32,734 nucleotides of DNA from Sphingobacteriaceae bacterium (GTDB lineage Bacteria; Bacteroidota; Bacteroidia; B-17B0; Aurantibacillaceae), in NCBI GenBank assembly GCA_016709575.1, contig JADJMM010000023.1, positions 1 through 32,734 of the forward strand. Direction: 5' to 3'. Shown here piece by piece: positions 14,806 to 23,692 of the stretch. How positions within the stretch are numbered: the first letter of the stretch is position 1; each line of letters opens with the position of its first letter. The notes beneath the pieces were generated by a model that had not been told where the DNA came from, did no database searches, and was given only the letters and a program-made list of their open reading frames with translations. The position numbers were made by a program, and so were the translations under genes.

Positions 14806-15939
14806 CTAAGAATTATAAGGATGTGTTTTCACAACATCTATGTTCTTCTTAATTAATTTGTTTATGTCTTTTAAATACGGCATTTCATCTTGCGTGCAAA
14901 ACGATAATGCTATTCCTGAGCTTCCAGCTCTACCTGTTCTACCAATACGGTGAACATAAGTTTCGGCTTGTTCAGGAATTTCGTAGTTAATTACGTGTGA
15001 TAATTTATCTACATTAATACCTCTTGAAGCAATATCAGTTGCTACTAAGATACGAATTGTACGGTTTTTAAAGCCTTTTAATGCTCTTTCGCGGGCATTT
15101 TGTGACTTATTACCGTGAATTGCTTCAGCCTTAATACCATGACTATTTAAATCTTTGGCTACTTTATCAGCACCACGCTTAGTACGGGTAAAGACTAAAG
15201 CATGTTCTATCTTCCCGTCTTTTAAAACGTAGGTTAATAATGAACGCTTATTCTCTTTTTTCACGTAATAAACCGATTGGCTTACTAAAGTTGCTGTGGA
15301 AGATACAGGAGTAACTGAAACGCTAACCGGATTTTTCAATATGGTATTAGCTAATTTCATGATATCAGGTGATACTGTTGCCGAAAAAAACATGGTTTGT
15401 CTTTTAGCAGGCAATTTTGCAATCACTTTTTTCATATCATTAATAAAGCCCATATCTAACATACGGTCGGCTTCATCGAGTACAAAAAATTCAACATCAT
15501 TCAACTTAATAAATCCTTGATTAATTAAATCTAATAAACGTCCGGGTGTTGCAATTAAAATATCAACGCCTTTGCGTAAATCTCTTACTTGTAAGTTTTG
15601 TGATACGCCACCAAATATGGTAGTGTGCGATAAAGACAAATTGTGACTGTACATTTTGAAGTTATCACTTATTTGAAGTGCTAATTCGCGTGTAGGTGCT
15701 AAAACAAGGGCTTTTATAGTACGACGTGCTGTAGGATCTTTTTTTGTTTCTAATAATTGTAATATAGGTAGAGCGAATGCTGCAGTTTTACCGGTACCGG
15801 TTTGCGCGCATCCAAAAATATCTCTTCCTTCTAATAAATGTGGAATGGATTGTTCCTGAATTGGTGTGGGCACAGAATATCCCATTTTATCTAGAGCCGT
15901 AATTAAAGGCTTGATAAGTTTTAAGTTCGAAAAGGTCAT
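14806..15939 (-). CDS. RhlE-type DEAD-box RNA helicase
   Basis: The protein has 377 residues and all helicase motifs: Q motif (PTPIQEQ at 25-30), Walker A AQTGTGKT at 45-52, PTREL, TPGRLLD, DEAD at 155-158, SAT at 186-188, and HRIGRTGRAG in the second lobe. The tail after the core is very short, as in minimal RhlE-type enzymes. Such helicases unwind structured RNA during ribosome assembly and in the cold. Its place directly before two CspA-type genes supports a cold-shock transcription unit. A 225-base gap separates it from the SiaC-like gene upstream and contains a 16-base palindrome. Confidence 0.92.
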   Translation of the reverse strand: MTFSNLKLIKPLITALDKMGYSVPTPIQEQSIPHLLEGRDIFGCAQTGTGKTAAFALPILQLLETKKDPTARRTIKALVLAPTRELALQISDNFKMYSHNLSLSHTTIFGGVSQNLQVRDLRKGVDILIATPGRLLDLINQGFIKLNDVEFFVLDEADRMLDMGFINDMKKVIAKLPAKRQTMFFSATVSPDIMKLANTILKNPVSVSVTPVSSTATLVSQSVYYVKKENKRSLLTYVLKDGKIEHALVFTRTKRGADKVAKDLNSHGIKAEAIHGNKSQNARERALKGFKNRTIRILVATDIASRGINVDKLSHVINYEIPEQAETYVHRIGRTGRAGSSGIALSFCTQDEMPYLKDINKLIKKNIDVVKTHPYNS

Positions 15940-15988
15940 TAATTGTTTATAATATTAATTTGGACTAAGCACACTTTGTACGGCCCTG

Positions 15989-16004
15989 TTTTCTTATAAG
16001 AAAA
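15989..16004. repeat. 16-base perfect palindrome upstream of the helicase
   Basis: TTTTCTTATAAGAAAA has no spacer. It lies 50-65 bases before the helicase start codon. If transcription starts near 16070 it would be in the 5' leader; otherwise it could be a repressor site. It is not followed by a T tract on either strand, so a terminator is unlikely. Confidence 0.4.
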
Positions 16005-16074
16005 GTGTAAAATTTACTGAATTGTAATTAGGTGTTACAAATTAGATTGAGATACAATCTTCTAATGAAGAGCA

Positions 16075-16082
16075 CAAATATA
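16075..16082 (-). promoter_or_regulatory. Candidate -7 box of the helicase/cold-shock unit (TATATTTG)
   Basis: It is a perfect TAnnTTTG match on the minus strand. It would give a leader of about 130 nt before the helicase, long as in many cold-shock mRNAs. No -33 partner is seen, and the call rests on this box alone. Confidence 0.35.
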
Positions 16083-16164
16083 CAACCAAATATTGGAAAT
16101 ACCTAATAATGTGGTATTTAACTAAAATTGGGATGTTTTGAGCAGATAAACGGATTAATGGGGA

Positions 16165-16542
16165 TTAAACCGGCTTTTCGATAAATTCGAAGGTATGTTG
16201 AAGGCTTTTTTCAAGGATTTTACCCTGATCTAGCATATCTAAGTCGTTATTATCGTACTTCCAAATAACCTTAAAAGCTTTTTTATCCTCAACAATCTGC
16301 TTAAGGGTTTGAAGCATTGTTAAAAGAATCCTTACACTTACAGAATTTATATAATCTAAATCTAAGGTTAATGTGATTTTTGTTGGGCCAAACTCTTTAA
16401 AATCTTCAATCCAATCAAAAGCTGCTTTATAAAAATTTTTACCGTCTTCAGGACGTGAGTTACCACTAATTCGCAATTCGCCATTAGCTTTAAACACTAT
16501 TTCCGGAGTTTTTTTCTCGGCTGATATTATAAAGTTTTTCAT
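16165..16542 (-). CDS. SiaC-like regulatory phosphoprotein (former DUF1987)
   Basis: The protein has 125 residues and the DUF1987 layout: opening strand TPEIVFKANGELRISG, SRPEDGKNFYKAAFDWI, a central LTLDLDYINSVSVRILLTML, and VIWKYDNNDLDMLDQGK near the end. SiaC of Pseudomonas is phosphorylated on a threonine in the central motif by the SiaB kinase and dephosphorylated by SiaA, a SpoIIE-type phosphatase. Here serines (S67, S69) occupy that position. No SiaA or SiaB homologue is adjacent. It is cytosolic, with a role in a partner-switch signalling system by family analogy. Confidence 0.8.
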   Translation of the reverse strand: MKNFIISAEKKTPEIVFKANGELRISGNSRPEDGKNFYKAAFDWIEDFKEFGPTKITLTLDLDYINSVSVRILLTMLQTLKQIVEDKKAFKVIWKYDNNDLDMLDQGKILEKSLQHTFEFIEKPV

Positions 16543-16689
16543 TGTACCTTCTGGAATTTGGCAATCTAAATTTTAGATTTCACCTATTCTTCTCAATTTG
16601 CTTATAAAAATGCGATTTTTTTTCGGAAACGGCAAAAGAAATTAAATTCTAGCGGTGATTTGGCAAGAACTTAGCTATTAACAATGTAA

Positions 16690-17244
16690 TTACTTCATCA
16701 CACGCTCAACATATTCTCCCGTTTCTGTATCAATTCTAAGGAGATCGCCGGTATTAACGAACATGGGTACAGAGATTTTAATTCCGCCTTCAACTTCTGC
16801 TGGTTTTACTAATTTACCTTTATTACCTTCTTCAGTATAAGTTACTTTTAATTCAACATGTTTTGGGAGTTCGCCGTTAAGAGGCTTATCATTCTCATCA
16901 AAACGTATTTTAAGAATCATCCCTTCCTGAAGAAATTGAATTTGGTCGGCGAAAATAATTTTTGGAATATGAACTTGTTCAAATGTTTCCTGATTCATAC
17001 AAACTAAAAATTCATTCTCAGCATAAATAAACTGTAATTCATGCTCGTCAACTCTTACCAAATCAATTTTCTCTCCCGAACGGAAACGGACTTCACTTTG
17101 CTTTCCTGTTTCAACATTTCGGCACTTGCAAGAATAAATTGTATTTCCTTTTCCGGGAGTAATATGGTCGTATTCGATGACTTTTAATAAAACATTCTCA
17201 TGTCTGATAAAACAGTTTTTTGAAAGATCTGAAGTAGTTGCCAT
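16690..17244 (-). CDS. efp: Translation elongation factor P
   Basis: The protein has 184 residues with the three-domain EF-P arrangement. The tip loop of domain I is ITPGKGNT, with the conserved lysine K32 available for modification. The middle domain has FLVCMNQETFEQVHI and the final OB domain ends VNTGDLLRIDTETGEYVERV. EF-P relieves ribosome stalling at consecutive prolines; the nearby lipoprotein at 18248-18719 has such a run (PPPPGGP). The ATG at 17244 is supported by an upstream promoter (17292-17325). The domain II signature is more divergent than in Proteobacteria, but the call is firm. Confidence 0.92.
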   Translation of the reverse strand: MATTSDLSKNCFIRHENVLLKVIEYDHITPGKGNTIYSCKCRNVETGKQSEVRFRSGEKIDLVRVDEHELQFIYAENEFLVCMNQETFEQVHIPKIIFADQIQFLQEGMILKIRFDENDKPLNGELPKHVELKVTYTEEGNKGKLVKPAEVEGGIKISVPMFVNTGDLLRIDTETGEYVERVMK

Positions 17245-17291
17245 TGCGTGTTTTTTTGGTGAGGAAAGGTAAGGACTTGTTGTGAGAGAAA

Positions 17292-17325
17292 CAAAATTAT
17301 TGCTGCTTGCTATTTGTTTTACAAA
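17292..17325 (-). promoter_or_regulatory. efp: Candidate efp promoter (TTTG, 22 nt, TAATTTTG)
   Basis: The -7 box TAATTTTG (17299-17292) and a -33 TTTG (17325-17322) are separated by 22 bases, one more than the usual 19-21. The predicted leader is about 43 nt. Confidence 0.45.
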
Positions 17326-17376
17326 TTAATTTCGTTTCTTTTGTATAGAAGGTCACTTATTTAAATATTAGCGATT

Positions 17377-18210
17377 ATGAGAAAAAATAATTTCAACTAT
17401 CTTATCCTTACTCTCTTTTTTTTAAATTCATATACCCAAGCTCAGGATTGGAGTTTTAAACTAAGCAGTAAAGTTGAATTAAGAAATTGAAATTGACCAA
17501 TAAAGCCATGAAGGCTTCTTCACCTGTAAGCAAAGCTTCTATTGAGTTACGACAGGCTTCGGGTGTTGTTTCTCAATCTGTAACTGATGAGGCAGGAATT
17601 TTGATTTGACTATTCCTTCCAATGGAGAATTCACATTGACCATAAATTCGCCTGGTCAGAGTCCGAAAAAATTTTTATATCAACTAAAGGCATTTCTTCT
17701 AATGGCAACGGGGCTAACTTCAGACCATCCATAAATATTGTAGGCATTATCATGTCGAAATATGTAAAAGACATGAATTATTTGGGACTTGAGCAATCAC
17801 GAGTTGAAATTGAACATAGCGTTAAAAATAATACTGCAGCAAAGGTTATTCCTAAAACAAGTATTCATGATGGTGAATACAAACTCATTCAAAAATTTTG
17901 TACTGCTAATAAATTGGGTGATATGGCGCTCGAAAATAAAAATTATACACTTGCCAAAACTTTTTATCTAATGGCGGCGGATATGATTTCAAGTGAATCT
18001 TATCCTAAAGATCAGTTAAGAAAAGCTGAGGAAGGATTAAAAATCGAAAAGGCTTCCAGAAAAAAACAAAAAACTAAGCAAAGTAAAGTGAAGAGTGCAA
18101 TTACAAATCAGAAATCTTCCTCCCCGGCAGCTAAAAACACAAGTAATAAAAGCTCTATCGAATCCGGCAAGTCAATGCATAAAACACGAAAAGTATTAGG
18201 TAGTAAATAA
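17377..18210 (+). pseudogene. Exported protein with carboxypeptidase-regulatory-like domain, three frameshifts
   Basis: The ATG at 17377 opens a signal peptide (MRKNNFNYLILTLFFLNSYTQAQ). Frame changes near 17485, 17600 and 17670 then connect KLTNKAMKASSPVSKASIEL..., VSQSVTDEAG plus NFDLTIPSNGEFTLTI, and KKFFISTKG, which has the look of a CarboxypepD_reg-type beta sandwich. The rest (from about 17752) is an intact frame with a short TPR-like pair (LGDMALENKNYTLAKTFYLMAADM) and a long Lys/Ser-rich tail. All breaks are one-base events at short runs. It is either a frameshifted surface protein or one intact gene with sequencing errors. A bidirectional terminator follows directly. Confidence 0.6.
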
Positions 18211-18238
18211 AAACTCCCGGGATTATCCGAGAGTTTTT
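18209..18238. terminator. Bidirectional terminator
   Basis: AAAAACTC and GAGTTTTT pair across 14 bases that can extend the stem with CGG-AT/ATCCG. The stem starts inside the stop codon of the plus-strand gene, and A and T runs flank it, so it can serve both convergent genes. Confidence 0.75.
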
Positions 18239-18247
18239 AAATAGTTT

Positions 18248-18719
18248 TTATTTTTCATCATTAGGTGCAACTGTTGCGGTTCCATTCACTACAAAATTGA
18301 TAGTGATAATGTAATGATTTTCTTCTTCGCCCTTTCCTTTATGGCATTTACCTTTTTTAGGTCCACCCGGAGGAGGCGGGCCTGCAGAGTTATTTTGACT
18401 TTCTTCTCTTTCCTCATCATTAGAAACAATTACCTGATCGCTTCCCACATAACCTGAGGCAGGTTTGTAACTATAAACCCTCTCACCAGAAGCGTTTACC
18501 CCTACTTCACTTATGCTTGAATGTTTAGCTTGTGAAGTAATTTCATAAGGGGTCATCGCGTAAATTTTTCGGAAGAGAGAAAGTATAATTCTCATCCGTC
18601 TTAAGGCTCACGTTAATGGTTTCCTTAATTGCTTCTTTTGGCATTCTTTCCTTTTTGCATGAAGTCATCCCGACAAACATTGCACTTGCGGTTACAAGCG
18701 TTACAATCGTTTTTTTCAT
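18248..18719 (-). CDS. Lipoprotein with Ig-like repeat features, one frameshift
   Basis: The minus-strand start (ATG 18719, or 18728) gives a lipoprotein signal ending GMTSC. After about 40 residues the frame must shift near 18545-18570, at a run of four C, so that LRDDP continues as YEITSQAKH. The rest includes YSYKPASGYVGSDQVIVSN, typical of the last strands of bacterial Ig-like/cadherin-like repeats. A proline run (PPPPGGPKKGKCHKGKG) and a final beta strand (HYIITINFVVNG) follow. It is probably a small surface protein; no function is assigned. The proline run would need EF-P for efficient translation. Confidence 0.6.
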
Positions 18720-18896
18720 TTTGTACATTTTAGGATTTAACTGTTATTTAAAGGTTAGACGTTACGATTTACCATTTCCTTCGGGATTTTATTTTTATTT
18801 CACTTCACACAATAAAATTAAATAGATACCGTTTAGGAATCGTTTATTTCAAAAACTGTCAAAATTTTCCTTTCTCTAGTCTAATTAGCAGTTATA

Positions 18897-18935
18897 CTAA
18901 AAAAGCCCCAACGTGTACGCTGGGGCTTTTGTTTA
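18897..18935. terminator. Strong terminator downstream of purL
   Basis: AAAAGCCCCA (18901-18910) and TGGGGCTTTT (18921-18930) form a 10-pair stem whose loop contains the small palindrome CGTGTACG. A and T runs flank it, so it works for minus-strand purL transcripts. The rest of the 270-base gap (18729-18997) holds no gene. Confidence 0.85.
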
Positions 18936-18960
18936 ATGTAATGTGAATACTGAAACAGTT

Positions 18961-18996
<36 letters not shown>

Positions 18997-18997
18997 T

Positions 18998-21900
18998 CTA
19001 TTTACTTAACCATTTTCTGGCATTAACAAAAGCTTCCAGCCACGGTGATACTTTATCGTCTGCTCTATCTTCAGAGTAGTTAGCCCAGTTCCATGGGAAA
19101 GTAGATCGCTCAATGTGTGGCATCATTACTAAATGTCTTCCTGTTTTATCACACATCATCGCTGTATTAAAATCAGAATCATTTGGATTGGCAGGATAAC
19201 TTTCATAACCATATTTCCCAACGATGTTATATTGATCTTCTGATTTCGGTAATTTGAATTTTCCTTCACCATGCGAAATCCAAACACCTAATGTTGCGCC
19301 TTCTAAACTTGAAAGCATAACTGAATTATTCTTTTGAATTTTTACAGAGGTAAATCCACTCTCGTGTTTTTGAGAGGTGTTATGATGCATTTTTCCATGT
19401 ACCTCGTGTTCAGGATTTATTAATTCTAATTCCATAAACAACTGACAACCGTTACAAATTCCAACTGATAAAGTATCTTCACGCTTAAAGAACTTTTTCA
19501 ATGCAGCGTTTGCTTTTTCATTATATAAAAACGCACCCGCCCATCCTTTAGCAGAACCTAATACATCGGAATTAGAAAACCCGCCAACCGCACCAATAAA
19601 CTGAATATCTTCTAATGTTTCTCTTCCTGAAATAAGATCAGTCATGTGAACATCCTTCACATCAAAGCCTGCTAAATACATTGCGTTTGCCATTTCACGT
19701 TCTGAGTTACTTCCTTTCTCACGGATGATAGCAGCTTTCGGACGTTTTAAGTTCTTATCAATCACAGGTAATTTCCCATCAAATTGTTTTGGGAATATAA
19801 ATTGCAATGGCTGTTTTTTATAATTAGCGTAACGCTCTTTTGCCATTCCGTTTTTAGAATGTCTTGAATCTAGAAGGAAGGACGTTTTATACCAGGTATC
19901 GCGTGTTTCTGTAACATTAAAAGTAAATGAATCAGCATTATTTTTGATAATCACTTCATTTCCTTCAACAACTTTACCAATTTTAAATAGTTCAATTTTA
20001 TTTTGAGCAAAAACGCTTTCTACTGAAGCATCAGCTTGAAATACGATTGAGATGTTCTCGTTGAATAAAGCTTTTACACTGTCCTTCTCGTTCAATGCGG
20101 TTAAATCATAATGCGCGCCTAAATTCACATCAGCAAAACACATTTCTAATAAAGTGGTGATTAATCCTCCGCTTCCAACATCATGACCTGCTTTTATTTT
20201 TCCTTGCTTTACTAATGCTTGAATAGTTTCAAAAGCTGTTTTAAAATATGCTGCATTTGTTATCGTTGGCGTATCCACACCAATTGAATTTAATACTTGT
20301 GCAAACGATGATCCTCCTAATTTAAAAGTATCTTGCGATAAATTGATGTAGTAAATATTTCCACCTTTACGTTTTAATACCGGCTCAACAACTTTTGTTA
20401 TATCCGAACAATTCGCACCAGCCGAAATAATTACCGTTCCAGGCGCAATCACTTCATCATTCGGATATTTTTGTTTCATGGATAAAGAATCTTTTCCTGT
20501 AGGAATATTGATTCCTAATTCAAGCGCAAAATCAGAACAACCCTTTACCGCTTCATACAAACGCGCATCTTCACCCTCATTCTTACAAGGCCACATCCAG
20601 TTAGCAGATAAGGAAACAGATTTCAATCCATCTTTTAATGGCGCCCACATAATATTTGATAATGCTTCTCCAATAGAATTACGAGAACCTGCAACAGGAT
20701 CAATTAAAGCAGAAATTGGCGAATGACCAATTGTTGTAGCTATTCCTTCTTTCCCTTTAAAGTCAAGCGTCATCACACCAACATTATTCAATGGTAATTG
20801 TAAGGGGCCGGCACATTGTTGTTTTGCAACACGTCCACCCACACAACGGTCAACTTTATTAGTTAACCAATCTTTACAAGCAACTGCTTCAAGTTGTAAT
20901 ACTTTATTTAAATAACTTGGTACTTGAGAAACAGTATAAACTAAATCAGAATAATTTCTAGAAACTGTTTTGTCTGTCATGATGGTTTTTGGTGAACTTC
21001 CGAAGAAATCTTCCAAAGCATAATCCATCGGTTTTAATCCAGTTGTTTTTGAAGCAAATGTAAAACGGTGATCGTTGGTTACATCTCCAACGTTGTACAT
21101 TGGTGAGCGCTCGCGATCTGCAATGCGTTTTAAAGTATCAATATCTTTTTCACCAATAACTAATCCCATTCTCTCTTGCGATTCGTTACCAATAATTTCT
21201 TTTGCAGAAAGCGTTGGATCGCCAACAGGTAATTTATCCAAATCAATTAATCCTCCGGTTGCTTCTACTAATTCTGATAAACAATTTAAATGTCCACCTG
21301 CACCATGATCGTGAATAGAAACAATTGGATTATTATCGCTCTCCACTAAACCACGAATAGCATTCGCAGCACGCTTTTGCATTTCGGGATTCGAACGTTG
21401 AATAGCATTTAACTCAATTCCTGAACCAAATGCACCTGTGTCGGCTGATGATACTGCAGCGCCACCCATTCCAATTCTATAATTTTCTCCACCAAGAATT
21501 ACAATTTTATCTCCTGCTTTTGGTTTTAGTTTTAGTGCTTGATTTAATTTGCCATAACCAATTCCGCCTGCAAGCATAATCACTTTATCAAAACCTAACT
21601 TGCGTTTTTTACCTAATGCATCAGTTTGTTCATGTTCAAAAGTTAATACTGAACCTGTAATCAAGGCTGACCAAATTTATTTCCAAAATCAGAAGCCCCA
21701 TTAGAGGCTTTGATTAAAATATCCATTGGTGTTTGATATAACCACTTTCGTTCTGCCATTCCTTTTTCCCACTCTCTTCCTTCTTCTAATCGAGAATAAG
21801 CTGTCATGTACACTGCTGTTCCTGCTAATGGCAATGATCCTTGTCCACCCGCTAATCGGTCGCGAATCTCTCCGCCTGAGCCTGTTGCTGCACCATTAAA

Positions 21901-22671
21901 TGGTTCAACGGTTGTAGGAAAATTATGTGTTTCTGCTTTTAAGGAAATAACAGAGTCAAATTCTTTCTCTGCATAAAAATCAGGCTTATCTGCTGTGAGC
22001 GGTGCAAACTGTGTTACTTTCGGACCTTTTACAAAAGCCACATTATCTTTATAGGCAGAAACAATTTCGTTTGGATTTGTTTCAGAAGTTTTTTTGATGA
22101 GTTTGAATAATGAGGTTGGTTTTTCCTGACCATCAATCACAAATGTGCCATTGAATATTTTATGGCGGCAATGTTCAGAGTTCGCTTGAGAAAAAGCGAA
22201 GATTTCTGAATCAGTCAATTTGCGTTTAAGTTTGGTAGATAAATTTTGTAAGTATTCTACTTCTTCAGCACTAAGAGCTAAACCTTCCGCTTTGTTGTAA
22301 GCATCAATATCAGAAATTTCTAAAATTGGTTCAGGCTTAATGTTGATTGTGAAAATATCCTGATTCAATTCATTATACTTTTGGGAAAGCATTGGATCAA
22401 AACCTGTGAAATCGGCGCTTACTTTTTCAAATTCTTCGATGCGGATAATGCCGCTGATACCCATGTTTTGAGTAATCTCCACCGCATTCGTACTCCATGG
22501 TGTAACCATAGCAGCGCGTGGTCCGACAAACAGATCAGTTAAAACAGTTTTTTCAATTTTTGAGGACTTACCAAATAACCAATTTAGTTTTTCAATGTCA
22601 GCCGGATTAAGCTGTGCCTGAGTTTGAACGGCATAAACGGTTTTGGCTTGGTTTTCGAAGAAGTGAATCAT
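18998..22671 (-). CDS. purL: Phosphoribosylformylglycinamidine synthase, large single-chain form (one frameshift)
   Basis: It makes FGAM from FGAR with glutamine and ATP in purine synthesis. The N-terminal part (about 335 residues from the ATG at 22671) carries QANSEHCRHKIFNGTF, AETHNFPTTVEPFNGAATGSGGEIRD and ends SNGASDFGNKFGQP. The remaining 888-residue frame carries the AIRS lobes (VSIHDHGAGGHLNCLSEL, GVMTLDFKGKEG) and a C-terminal glutaminase with nucleophile C737 in GICNGCQ and HGEGKF. The two frames meet at 21661-21664. Adding one T to the CCTTGATT stretch restores PLITG, the expected junction, so a single deletion explains the split. The start at 22671 is favoured over 22737 by the promoter at 22705-22712. 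Confidence 0.9.
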
Positions 22672-22704
22672 TTTAATAGTGTTTATTATAAAAATTCTAA
22701 GCCA

Positions 22705-22712
22705 CAAAGGTA
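22705..22712 (-). promoter_or_regulatory. purL: -7 box of purL (TACCTTTG)
   Basis: It is a perfect TAnnTTTG match inside the longer possible N-terminal extension, 33 bases before the ATG at 22671. A TTGG lies about 21 bases upstream as a weak -33. This decides the start codon. Confidence 0.55.
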
Positions 22713-22824
22713 GCCGAATCATGTAAAAAAGCGCCAATATACAATCAACAATTATCCTTAGAAATCAACAGATTTTTTGTTTTCCAGATAACAAACCAAA
22801 ATGTCCTAATAAGCGGCTTTTATC

Positions 22825-22832
22825 TATATTTG
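22825..22832 (+). promoter_or_regulatory. Candidate -7 box of the DUF1826 gene (TATATTTG)
   Basis: It is a perfect TAnnTTTG match on the plus strand, 57 bases before the GTG start at 22890, in the gap shared with divergent purL. There is no clear -33 element. Confidence 0.45.
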
Positions 22833-22889
22833 TTTGAGACGAAGTTGTAAAACTTTATTCTTACGCTTACCAATTATAAAATCCATACG

Positions 22890-23567
22890 GTGAATCAAAT
22901 TAAGTGTGTTACGAACTTTCAAGACCTTGTTTCAACGCCTTTTCATGGTGAAATTAACGCCATTTGCTGGTCCCGTAAACTTATTGGTGATTTTTCTGAG
23001 ATTGTAAATAAAATTGAGCTTCCAGAAAATATAGCAGTACTTACTGAAGAGTATCTTTTGGAGCTTCAATTAAGCGAACAAGGACAGTTGGCCCGCGAAA
23101 TTCTTTTAAATGACATGAAGCTATTGAAAGAGCACGGCGCATCTCCAACTCTTAATTTGATTAAGTACTACGAGAGAGATAATACCTTTCCGTTTTTTTC
23201 AACCGATGTTTATTCCTTTCATGTAGATCGCTCCCCTATTCCAACGGCTACTTTTTTGTGTACTTACTTTGGTGAACCGAGCGACATATTACCAAATTCA
23301 GAAGCCGAACAAAAAGTGCTTGTCCCCGAAATACGTGATGAACTCAAAAAACTCCATCATGGCACAGAAGAAGAATTTGAATTATTTTTAAGTGAACATT
23401 TTTTTGATTTGCATTATCAATCTAAACCTAAATCAAACCCTATCAATTTAGGTCAAGGTCACTTATGGCGATTAGCAGTTGATTATCCGGGAAGTCCTGC
23501 ACTCCCTTGTGTACACCGCGCACCAAAGGAAAAACCTGGAGAGAAACGGCTATTGATGATTTGCTGA
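22890..23567 (+). CDS. DUF1826 family protein
   Basis: The protein has 225 residues. The family signature is FHVDRSPIPTATFLCTYFGEPSDILPN at about 110-135 and GSPALPCVHRAPKEKPGEKRLL at the end. Histidine H111 and aspartate D113 (H-x-D), H209 and R220 are spaced like the metal triad and co-substrate arginine of Fe(II)/2-oxoglutarate oxygenases. DUF1826 genes are often found in zinc-limitation regulons with COG0523 chaperones in Proteobacteria; no such neighbour is present here. The start is GTG at 22890. The C-terminus looks slightly short (ends RLLMIC), so a final frameshift is possible. Its enzymatic function is not established. Confidence 0.8.
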   Translation: MNQIKCVTNFQDLVSTPFHGEINAICWSRKLIGDFSEIVNKIELPENIAVLTEEYLLELQLSEQGQLAREILLNDMKLLKEHGASPTLNLIKYYERDNTFPFFSTDVYSFHVDRSPIPTATFLCTYFGEPSDILPNSEAEQKVLVPEIRDELKKLHHGTEEEFELFLSEHFFDLHYQSKPKSNPINLGQGHLWRLAVDYPGSPALPCVHRAPKEKPGEKRLLMIC

Positions 23568-23595
23568 TAAGGTAAATGGACTCAAGCTAAATTAT

Positions 23596-23603
23596 TATCT
23601 TTG
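23596..23603 (+). promoter_or_regulatory. Candidate -7 box of the FAD monooxygenase gene (TATCTTTG)
   Basis: It is a perfect TAnnTTTG match 90 bases before the ATG at 23693. No -33 TTTG is found at the normal distance. Confidence 0.45.
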
Positions 23604-23692
23604 TCCCCGAGTTTTAGTTCAATTGAAAATTATTACTGTCAAGCCCAACAAAAATTGTATCAACACTATTTTTTCATATAAAAAGATCGAAA

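Noticed and set aside
21661..21664. purL as two separate genes (PurL-like and a short upstream protein)
   Set aside because: The two frames join within the conserved GNKFGQPLITG segment of one polypeptide, and neither part resembles the small-PurL/PurQ/PurS arrangement.
22672..22737. A 22-residue N-terminal extension of PurL
   Set aside because: A perfect -7 box lies inside it, and the family begins at MIHFFENQ, so it is leader DNA.
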